NCBI GenBank assembly: GCA_021604585.1
Contig: BQJG01000041.1
Location: 1 to 32,306 of the forward strand
Reading direction: 5' to 3'
DNA length: 32,306 nucleotides
DNA from: Hyphococcus sp.
Lineage (GTDB): Bacteria > Pseudomonadota > Alphaproteobacteria > Caulobacterales > Parvularculaceae
Under the pieces are notes generated by a model. The model had not been told where the DNA came from. It saw nothing but the letters and a program-made list of their open reading frames with translations, and did not search any database. Of the stretch, positions 1 to 6,693 are shown in pieces. Position 1 is the stretch's first letter, and every line of letters starts with the position of its first letter. The translations under genes and the position numbers were made by a program.

Positions 1-1
1 A

Positions 2-568
2 GTCCTCGATTGTCCGGTGGTAAATGGCGGCGCCGGCAAGCGTGAACACCCGACGCAAGCGTTGCTCGATGCGGCAGCGGTGCGATCAGAATTCGGCACG
101 CTTGAAGGACTGACCATTGCGGTCTGCGGCGACGTTAAACATTCGCGCGTCGCGGGTTCTGACGCGCGTCTGTTCCAGCGCCTCAACGCCAATATCCGCT
201 TTGTCGGCCCGAAGCATCTGATGCCCGCCAGCGATCTGTTCACGGACATACCGCGCTTCGACAATCTGAAAGACGGTCTTGCCGGCGCCGATGTCGCCAT
301 GGGTTTGCGGATGCAATTTGAACGCATGGATGGTGACGGACGAGAAGCAGCGAAAGGGTTCTTTGAAGAGTTCGGCCTGACGCACGAAACCTTGAAACTC
401 GCCAAGCCCGGCGCGCGCGTAATGCATCCGGGGCCGATGAACAGAGGCGTCGAAATTTGCGGCGCCCTCGCCGATGACGACGAAAAATCGCTGATCCTGC
501 GGCAAGTATTTTACGGCGTCGCCATGCGTATGGCTTGCCTTGATGCGCTGCTGACGAAGGGGGAGTAA
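2..568 (+). CDS. pyrB: Aspartate carbamoyltransferase, C-terminal part (5' end outside window)
   Basis: Catalytic chain of aspartate carbamoyltransferase, which condenses carbamoyl phosphate with aspartate in the committed step of cytosolic pyrimidine synthesis. The frame is open from the first bases of the window, so the N-terminal carbamoyl-phosphate domain is missing; the internal GTG-like position at 17 is not a real start. Visible family signatures are the HPTQALLD segment near the start, the VCGDVKHSRVA strand-turn of the aspartate domain, and the HPGPMNRGVEI motif near the C-terminus. The reading frame ends in TAA at 566-568. In many alphaproteobacteria pyrC follows directly; here a low-GC unrelated gene follows after 44 bases. 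No regulatory chain (pyrI) is seen. Identification is secure; only the extent upstream is unknown. Confidence 0.96.
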   Translation, partial: VLDCPVVNGGAGKREHPTQALLDAAAVRSEFGTLEGLTIAVCGDVKHSRVAGSDARLFQRLNANIRFVGPKHLMPASDLFTDIPRFDNLKDGLAGADVAMGLRMQFERMDGDGREAAKGFFEEFGLTHETLKLAKPGARVMHPGPMNRGVEICGALADDDEKSLILRQVFYGVAMRMACLDALLTKGE

Positions 569-612
569 TAAGTCATAATACTCGTGCAGCTCAATAGCAT
601 TGGTGCTTCATT

Positions 613-1221
613 ATGGATGAGAAGTTTTACAATACAGTTGGCGGCGAAAGGATAAGCGACCGACAAATAGACGAACTCATAGGTCTCGCGAAAGGTATTG
701 CGGCCGACGGCGCGATCACTCATGGGGAAGTGGAATTTCTCCAGAAATGGTTAGCGGCCAACCTTCACATCACTAACCATCCGATGGTGCGGATATTATA
801 TGGTCGCGTTAATGAAATTCTTAGCGACGGCGTAGTCGATGATGATGAGAAACGGGAGTTATTTGATACGCTTGACAAATTGTCGTCGCGTGACTTTGAG
901 CTTGGCGAAACACTGAAAGCAACAACGCTTCCACTGTGCGATCCAGCGCCAGTCTTGTCCTTCAGTGAAAAGCGATACACATTTACCGGCACCTTTAACT
1001 TTGGAAAGCGTAAAGAATGTGAAGCAGCGGTCATTGAACGAGGTTCAACAGCTGGGTCACTAACGAAGAAAACCGATGTTCTCGTTATTGGAACTTACGC
1101 AACCGATTCATGGAAGCATTCGTCCTTTGGCAATAAGATACTTGCAGCTTGTGAATACCGCGACAGCGGCATACCAATCTCAATTGTGTCTGAGAAACAC
1201 TGGGTAAGTTTTTTACTATGA
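613..1221 (+). CDS. BRCT-domain protein with TerB-like N-terminal region
   Basis: A 202-residue protein with no assigned pathway. Residues about 16-95 form a helical region rich in acidic residues (LAKGIAADGAITHGEVEFL, then SDGVVDDDEKRELFDTL), reminiscent of TerB/DnaJ-like tellurite-resistance folds. Residues about 118-202 look like a BRCT domain of the NAD-dependent ligase type: FTGTFNFGKRKE, SLTKKTDVLVIG, a lysine/alanine-rich helix (GNKILAA) and a final ISIVSEKHWVSFL. BRCT domains bind phosphopeptides or DNA ends. Its TGA overlaps the plsY ATG (ATGA), so it is translationally coupled into the operon. Hand count gives about 47% GC over the first 300 bases, against clearly higher GC in its neighbours, and codon use is AT-richer, which suggests transfer. 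The ribosome site before 613 is weak. BRCT assignment is fairly sure, function is not. Confidence 0.8.
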   Translation: MDEKFYNTVGGERISDRQIDELIGLAKGIAADGAITHGEVEFLQKWLAANLHITNHPMVRILYGRVNEILSDGVVDDDEKRELFDTLDKLSSRDFELGETLKATTLPLCDPAPVLSFSEKRYTFTGTFNFGKRKECEAAVIERGSTAGSLTKKTDVLVIGTYATDSWKHSSFGNKILAACEYRDSGIPISIVSEKHWVSFLL

Positions 1222-1838
1222 CCATCATCCACCCTCTCATTCTCGGCTATCTCCTCGGCTCAATTCCGTTCGGGCTTGTCATCACCAAGGCCGCCGGGCT
1301 CGGCGACATTCGCACGGTCGGTTCCGGCAATATCGGCGCGACCAATGTGTTGCGCACCGGGAGAAAAGACCTGGCGCTCGCGACATTGTTGCTTGATGGC
1401 GGCAAGGGCGCAATCGCGGTCGTTATTGCAATGCTGATGGGATGGCGGCCGGAAGTCGCGGGCGCGGCGGCGTTTCTCGGCCACTGTTTTCCGGTCTGGC
1501 TCAGCTTCAAGGGCGGCAAAGGCGTCGCAACCTTTATGGGCACGTTGTTTGCGCTGAATTTCACTGCAGGGTTTTTCGCTGGCGCGATCTGGCTTGGCGT
1601 CGCTTATCTGCTCAAATTCTCATCGCTCGCCGCGTTGATCGCCGCCGCCGCGACGCCCTTTATTCTGTTCGCGCTCGGCAAGCCTTCCTTCGCCCTTGCC
1701 GCGCTGGTGATGGCGCTGTTGATCATCATTCGCCACAAAGCGAACATCACGCGACTTCTGTCGGGAGACGAGCCCAGGATCGGCGCGAAAAAGGCTGAAG
1801 CCGCCAACGACCATCAAAGCGTCCAGCCCAATGCCTGA
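1218..1838 (+). CDS. plsY: Glycerol-3-phosphate acyltransferase PlsY
   Basis: Inner-membrane enzyme that transfers the acyl group from acyl-phosphate to the 1-position of glycerol-3-phosphate, making lysophosphatidate in phospholipid synthesis; it works with PlsX and PlsC. The 206-residue length is normal. The three PlsY motifs are visible: GSIPFG near residue 14, GSGNIGATN at about 35-43 (glycerol phosphate binding) and the GH...FKGGKGVAT stretch at about 88-104. Several hydrophobic membrane segments separate them. The start ATG overlaps the stop of the BRCT gene and the 3' end overlaps dprA by 8 bases, so three genes are tightly coupled. Assignment is secure. Confidence 0.96.
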   Translation: MTIIHPLILGYLLGSIPFGLVITKAAGLGDIRTVGSGNIGATNVLRTGRKDLALATLLLDGGKGAIAVVIAMLMGWRPEVAGAAAFLGHCFPVWLSFKGGKGVATFMGTLFALNFTAGFFAGAIWLGVAYLLKFSSLAALIAAAATPFILFALGKPSFALAALVMALLIIIRHKANITRLLSGDEPRIGAKKAEAANDHQSVQPNA

Positions 1839-2958
1839 TCAAGCGCTTAGCGGCAAGGAGCGCCTCGACTGGCTGCAGCTCATCCGCACCCAGAATATCG
1901 GGCCGGTCACCTTCCATCGCCTTATGGCGAAGTTCGGATCAGCAGCGAATGCGCTTGCGGCCCTCCCCGACCTGGCGCGAAAAGCGGGACGTTCTGCGCC
2001 TTTTCGCGCGGCGAATCGCAATGAATGCGAGCAAGAGCTGAAGGAAGCGGAACGACATGGCGCCCGGTTGATTGCTGCGTGTGAGGATGAATACCCCAAC
2101 GCGCTGAAGGCGATTCCGGATCATCCGCCGGTGCTATATATACGCGGGCATGCGTCGCTTTTTGAAAAACCCGCCATCGCCATTATCGGCGCGCGCAACG
2201 CCTCCGGCGTCGGCCGCAAGATCGCGCGCATGCTCGCCAGCGATTTGGGCGCTGCCGGGTATGTCGTCACATCGGGCCTCGCGCGCGGGATTGACGGCGC
2301 CGCCCATGACGCAGCGCTCGCGTCCGGCACCATCGCCGTTGTCGCTGGCGGCGTCGACGTCATTTATCCGCCGGAACATGATGAACTCACCGAACGCATC
2401 GCCCGCGAAGGCGCGGTCATTTCCGAATGCCCCATGGGCGCACAGCCGACGGCGCGCGACTTTCCCAAACGCAACCGGCTGATCTCAGGTCTTTCGCACG
2501 GCGTGGTCGTTGTCGAGGCGGCGGCGAAATCCGGCACGCTGCTCACCGCTAACTTCGCACTCGAACAGGGGCGCGAGGTTTTCGCAGTGCCCGGTTCGCC
2601 GCTCGATCCGCGCTGTCAGGGCGCCAACCGGCTGATCCGCGACGGCGCGTGTCTGGTGGAGACTGCGCAAGACATCATTGATGCGCTCGCTGCGCAGAAC
2701 AGGAACGCGCGCGAAGGCGAGCGCGTTCTCTTCGACTGGTCCAACGGCATGAGCGAGCGCGACTCGGATCCCACCGCCCTTCTTTCCTTGCGGCGGCTGA
2801 TCAAGGAACTCCTCAGCTTCACGCCGCTGCATCGCGACGAAATTCTGCGAGAAGTTGACGCGCCGCCAGGTCTCATCGCTGACGTTCTGCTGGATCTGGT
2901 TCTTTCAGGCGAGGCGCAGGAACATGAAGGCGGACGTTTCTCGCTGAGGGCCGAATAG
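1831..2958 (+). CDS. dprA: DNA processing protein DprA/Smf
   Basis: Single-strand DNA-binding protein that protects incoming DNA during natural transformation and loads RecA. The protein is 375 residues. An N-terminal SAM/helix-hairpin-like region (about 10-70) precedes the Rossmann-fold core (about 75-285), which shows IIGARNASGVGRKIA, SGLARGIDGAAH (148-159), GGVDVIYPPEH and a FPKRNRLISGLS segment. A C-terminal winged-helix region (about 315-375) resembles the DprA C-terminal DML1-like domain. The start ATG lies inside the end of plsY. Position between plsY and topA is the usual alphaproteobacterial arrangement. No competence genes are in the window, so whether the cell is transformable cannot be judged from here. 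Confidence 0.95.
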   Translation: MPDQALSGKERLDWLQLIRTQNIGPVTFHRLMAKFGSAANALAALPDLARKAGRSAPFRAANRNECEQELKEAERHGARLIAACEDEYPNALKAIPDHPPVLYIRGHASLFEKPAIAIIGARNASGVGRKIARMLASDLGAAGYVVTSGLARGIDGAAHDAALASGTIAVVAGGVDVIYPPEHDELTERIAREGAVISECPMGAQPTARDFPKRNRLISGLSHGVVVVEAAAKSGTLLTANFALEQGREVFAVPGSPLDPRCQGANRLIRDGACLVETAQDIIDALAAQNRNAREGERVLFDWSNGMSERDSDPTALLSLRRLIKELLSFTPLHRDEILREVDAPPGLIADVLLDLVLSGEAQEHEGGRFSLRAE

Positions 2959-3122
2959 CCGGCGGGTTATCGCCGTATCGTCGCACCGCCTCACAGGCCA
3001 TCGTTTTCATAGATAGAATAAAAACTACGCCACGCCCCTGTAGGCGTTGAAAATAGCCATATTCAGCCGATTTCCACATCCGGCCCGGCCCACTCTATCT
3101 ACCTTGTCCGCACAGCGTGTGG

Positions 3123-3151
3123 TTGACAGGGCGCCTCAGCCCGCCCCATAG
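3123..3151 (+). promoter_or_regulatory. Candidate topA promoter
   Basis: A perfect TTGACA at 3123-3128 is followed after 17 bases by CCATAG, a poor -10. A start near 3158 would leave a leader of about 40 bases before the topA ATG at 3201. The rest of the 242-base gap after dprA shows no terminator with a T-tract. Low confidence because alphaproteobacterial -10 elements vary and chance matches are common. Confidence 0.25.
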
Positions 3152-3200
3152 GGCGCGCCACGCCATTTTTCCCCTCTGTTGGTTCTGGGACGCTCTTTTC

Positions 3201-5894
3201 ATGCAAGTCGTCATCGTTGAATCGCCTTCAAAAGCGAAAACCATCAATAAATATCTGGGTTCCGGGTTCAAAGTACTGGCCTCTTACGGCCATATCCGCG
3301 ACCTGCCGTCGAAGGATGGCTCCGTGAAGCCAGACGATGATTTCTCCATGGTTTGGGAGCTCGATGCTGGGTCGAAGAAGCGGGTCAGCGACATCGCTGC
3401 GGCCCTTAAGGGCGCGGACCGGCTGATCCTCGCCACCGACCCTGATCGCGAAGGTGAAGCGATTTCCTGGCACTTGCTGGAAACGCTGACCCAGAAGAAA
3501 GCGCTGAAAGGCGTCCGCATTGATCGTGTCGCCTTTAACGCCATCACCAAGAAGGCGGTGCAGGACGCCATGGCGCATCCGCGTCAGATCGACGATGCGC
3601 TGGTTGATGCTTACCTCGCCCGCCGCGCGCTTGATTATCTGGTGGGCTTTACCTTGTCGCCAGTATTATGGCGCAAGCTGCCCGGCTCGCGTTCCGCCGG
3701 CAGGGTTCAATCGGTTGCGCTGCGCATCATCTGTGACCGCGAACTCGAGATCGAAACCTTCATCGCGCAGGAATATTGGAGCGTTAAGGCGCAAGCCGTC
3801 TCCGGTTCGTCGGCGCCATTCGAGGCGCGTCTTGTGCTACACCAGGGCGAGAAGGTTCAGAAATTCACGCTTGGCGATGAAAAGGCCGCAATGGCGGCGA
3901 AGACCGCCGTTGAGTCTTCGTCCTTTACGGTCGACTCCGTTGAAGCCAAGCCGGGCAAGCGCAATCCGCCGCCGCCCTTCACCACCTCGACCTTGCAACA
4001 GGAAGCGGCGCGCAAACTCGGCTTCAACGCGCAGCGCACCATGCGCACCGCGCAAAAACTTTATGAAGGCATCGACATTGGCGGTGAGACGACCGGTCTC
4101 ATCACCTATATGCGAACCGACGGTCTCGACATGGCGCCGGAAGCCATCAGCGACGCACGCAGCGCTGTCGGCTCGCAGTTCGGCAAGGACTACGTTCCCG
4201 CCAGCCCCCGCGTCTATAAGTCGAAAGCGAAAAATGCGCAGGAAGCGCACGAATGTATTCGCCCGACCTCTTTCTCTCGCTCGCCAGATAAAGTGCGGGG
4301 CCTTAACGATGATGAATTCAAGCTCTACACGCTGATCTGGAAACGCACCATGGCGAGCCAGATGGAATCAGCGCGGCTTGAAAACACGACCATCGACCTT
4401 CTATCCGCCGACAAGAAGACCGGCCTGCGCGCGACCGGCTCTGTCATTTTGTTCGACGGCTTTCTTGCACTGTACGAGGAAGGCCAGGACGACGCCGAAG
4501 ACGAAAATGGCGGCGGCGTTTTACCGAAACTCTCAGCCGGCGCAGGCGCCAATGTTTCCAATGTGGCCGCCGATCAGCACTTCACCCAGCCGCCGCCGCG
4601 CTATTCCGAAGCGAGCCTGGTGAAACGTCTTGAAGAACTCGGCATTGGCCGCCCTTCAACCTACGCATCGATCCTCACCGTGCTGCGCGATCGCGGCTAT
4701 GTCACCATGGATCGCAATCGCTTCATTCCCGACTCCAAAGGCCGGATCGTCACGGCGTTTCTTGAAAACTACTTCAAGAAATATGTGGAGTATGATTTCA
4801 CGGCGGACCTTGAAGAAACGCTCGACAAGATTTCCGCTGGCGAGGCTGACTGGAAAACATTCCTCAGAAATTTCTGGACCGAGTTTCACGCCGCCGTGGA
4901 AGACACCGGCGAGTTGCGCATTTCAGAAGTGCTCGATGCGCTCAATGAATCCCTCGGGCCGCTGATCTTTCCGAAGAAAGAAGACGGTTCCGATCCGCGC
5001 GCTTGCGCCTCCTGCGCCGAAGAAGGCCGCGCCGACGGCCGCCTGTCGCTCAAAACCGGCAAGTTCGGCGCCTTTATCGGTTGCTCCAACTACCCGGATT
5101 GCAATTTTACGCGTCAGCTTTCCGCGCTTGGCGAAGGCGAAGATGGAACCGAATCCGGCGACAAGCTGCTCGGCAAGCATCCTGACAATGGCATGGATGT
5201 CTGGCTGAAGGTTGGCCGCTTCGGCCCCTACTTCCAGCTTGGTGAACAGGAAAAAGGCTCAAAAGAAAAACCAAAGCGCGCCGGATTGCCAAAAGGCTGG
5301 TCTGTTGCAGACGCCGACCTTGAAAAAGCGCTGATGATGCTCGCTCTGCCGCGCGAAGTCGGTCCTCACCCGGAAGACGGCGAAGTGATTGAAGCCGGGC
5401 TTGGCCGCTATGGTCCGTTTGTGAAACACGGCAAGACCTACGCGAATCTCGCCAATATCGATGAAGTGTTTGAAGTCGGCCTCAACCGCGCCGTGACGTT
5501 GATTGCTGAAAAAATCGCCAACCCGCGCGCTGGCCGGGGTCAAGCCGCCAAACCGCTGAAGGAACTGGGGTCGCATCCGGAAACCGGCGATCCGGTCAAT
5601 GTCATGAACGGGCGCTACGGCCCTTATGTGAAACACCAAAAGACCAATGCGACGATCCCTGCTGGCATCGAGCCTGAAAGCATCACGCTTGAACAAGCGC
5701 TTGAACTGATCGTCGCGCGAGAAAAGAAGCCCGCAAAAAAGAAAGCCGCCAAGAAAAAGGCGGCAAAGAAAAAAACCACAAAGAAGGCTCCAGCGAAAAA
5801 AGCCGCAACAAAGAAAGCAGCAACAAAAAAAGCGCCGGCGAAGAAAAAGACAGCTGCCAAAAAGAAGGCCGTGAAGAAAAAAGCCGCCGAATAA
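3201..5894 (+). CDS. topA: DNA topoisomerase I with lysine-rich tail
   Basis: Type IA topoisomerase that relaxes negative supercoils by transient single-strand cleavage. Start chosen at ATG 3201 because the protein then opens with MQVVIVESPSKAKTI, the Toprim motif; the frame extends 28 codons upstream but that stretch has no family similarity. Toprim acidic residues lie in ATDPDREGEAISWH. The catalytic tyrosine is Tyr303 in GLITYMRTDG. A C4 zinc ribbon uses Cys602, Cys605, Cys628 and Cys634, followed by three Toprim-associated C-terminal repeats, each with a GRxGPY/F core. The last ~65 residues are almost pure Lys/Ala/Thr with repeated AAKKK and AAT/KK units, a histone-H1-like tail. At 897 residues it matches alphaproteobacterial TopA. 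Confidence 0.97.
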   Translation: MQVVIVESPSKAKTINKYLGSGFKVLASYGHIRDLPSKDGSVKPDDDFSMVWELDAGSKKRVSDIAAALKGADRLILATDPDREGEAISWHLLETLTQKKALKGVRIDRVAFNAITKKAVQDAMAHPRQIDDALVDAYLARRALDYLVGFTLSPVLWRKLPGSRSAGRVQSVALRIICDRELEIETFIAQEYWSVKAQAVSGSSAPFEARLVLHQGEKVQKFTLGDEKAAMAAKTAVESSSFTVDSVEAKPGKRNPPPPFTTSTLQQEAARKLGFNAQRTMRTAQKLYEGIDIGGETTGLITYMRTDGLDMAPEAISDARSAVGSQFGKDYVPASPRVYKSKAKNAQEAHECIRPTSFSRSPDKVRGLNDDEFKLYTLIWKRTMASQMESARLENTTIDLLSADKKTGLRATGSVILFDGFLALYEEGQDDAEDENGGGVLPKLSAGAGANVSNVAADQHFTQPPPRYSEASLVKRLEELGIGRPSTYASILTVLRDRGYVTMDRNRFIPDSKGRIVTAFLENYFKKYVEYDFTADLEETLDKISAGEADWKTFLRNFWTEFHAAVEDTGELRISEVLDALNESLGPLIFPKKEDGSDPRACASCAEEGRADGRLSLKTGKFGAFIGCSNYPDCNFTRQLSALGEGEDGTESGDKLLGKHPDNGMDVWLKVGRFGPYFQLGEQEKGSKEKPKRAGLPKGWSVADADLEKALMMLALPREVGPHPEDGEVIEAGLGRYGPFVKHGKTYANLANIDEVFEVGLNRAVTLIAEKIANPRAGRGQAAKPLKELGSHPETGDPVNVMNGRYGPYVKHQKTNATIPAGIEPESITLEQALELIVAREKKPAKKKAAKKKAAKKKTTKKAPAKKAATKKAATKKAPAKKKTAAKKKAVKKKAAE

Positions 5895-5995
5895 CAACGC
5901 ATTCCGCTGGGCTTTTGAAAAGCGCGTTGAACGGTCACAATTTCACTGTTGCCGTTAATCTTTAGCTATGAAGCGGGCATTATCCTCGCCGCCAG

Positions 5996-6592
5996 TTGTG
6001 GGCAGGTGCCGAGTTGTTGCGTTTTTGTGTCTTCTTAACTTTCATTGCCGTGCTTGGCGCCTGCGCCAGCACGCCGCCCTCGCGCCAGGGCGTAAGCACA
6101 AGCATTGCATCATTGCGGCTTTGCGACGGGGTTAAAATTTCCAACGCGCCAGCAACCGACCGAACCGGCCGCATCATCAATTACGATTCAACTGCGAATA
6201 TCGGCGGATCGAGTCTCTTGCGCGCGCCGGTGAATGCCTGTGTCTCCTCCGGTTACGGCCCGCGCAATGGCGGCGCCAGTTCGTTTCATCATGGCGTGGA
6301 CCTCTATACGCGCTCGCCATCGGCGGTATATGCGGGCGGTGATGGCGTCATTGCATCCATCGGCACGCTGAACGGCTATGGCAAAACAATCCTCATCCGG
6401 CATGGGCGCGGCGTTGAAACCCGGTATGCGCATTTGTCCGAGATTGCGCCGGGCCTGCGCAAGGGTGCGCATGTGGCCAGGGGCGAACGCATCGCCATGA
6501 CCGGCCGCACAGGCAACGCGACGGCCGTCCATCTCCATTACGAGATTATTGTCGATGGACGCCGCCACAATCCGCTCACGGTGGGCCGCTAG
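5996..6592 (+). CDS. M23 (LytM-type) peptidase lipoprotein
   Basis: Predicted periplasmic peptidoglycan endopeptidase or hydrolase regulator anchored as a lipoprotein. The N-terminus is a short hydrophobic signal ending in VLGAC, a lipobox with Cys near residue 23. Residues about 85-195 form the M23 domain: SGYGPRNGG, FHHGVDLYT (zinc ligands His and Asp), AGGDGVIASIG, a YAHLSEI segment and HLHYEI (zinc ligand HxH). All ligands are present, so catalysis is plausible, unlike the degenerate EnvC/NlpD type. Only TTG codons are available as starts (5996, 6014 or 6017) because an in-frame TGA lies at 5969; 6014 has a better upstream AGG-containing site and gives a compact signal. Located between topA and rnr; specific substrate cannot be told. 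Confidence 0.88.
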   Translation: MWAGAELLRFCVFLTFIAVLGACASTPPSRQGVSTSIASLRLCDGVKISNAPATDRTGRIINYDSTANIGGSSLLRAPVNACVSSGYGPRNGGASSFHHGVDLYTRSPSAVYAGGDGVIASIGTLNGYGKTILIRHGRGVETRYAHLSEIAPGLRKGAHVARGERIAMTGRTGNATAVHLHYEIIVDGRRHNPLTVGR

Positions 6593-6628
6593 CGCCATTC
6601 TCGGGCCGGGTCCGGCCCCGGCTATTGC

Positions 6629-6648
6629 GTTCGCAACAGTTTGCGAAC
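6629..6648. promoter_or_regulatory. Perfect inverted repeat in the leader region of rnr
   Basis: GTTCGCAA-CAGT-TTGCGAAC is an 8-base perfect stem with a four-base loop, 45 bases before the rnr TTG. A second hairpin, GGGCCGG-GT-CCGGCCC at 6603-6618, lies just after the M23 stop. Neither is followed by a T-run, so intrinsic termination is not supported; an operator or an mRNA structure acting on rnr is possible. Confidence 0.4.
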
Positions 6649-6693
6649 CGTGTTACGGGATTCTTTCTGTAAAGATCACATGAAAGCAGTCCG

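Noticed and set aside
3117..3200. 28-codon upstream extension of topA
   Set aside because: TopA proteins begin at the Toprim motif, and the extension overlaps the candidate promoter.
5259..5897. 212-residue minus-strand frame rich in Phe, Leu and Cys
   Set aside because: It is the antisense shadow of the lysine-rich topA tail (AAG/AAA read as CTT/TTT) and lies wholly inside a certain gene.
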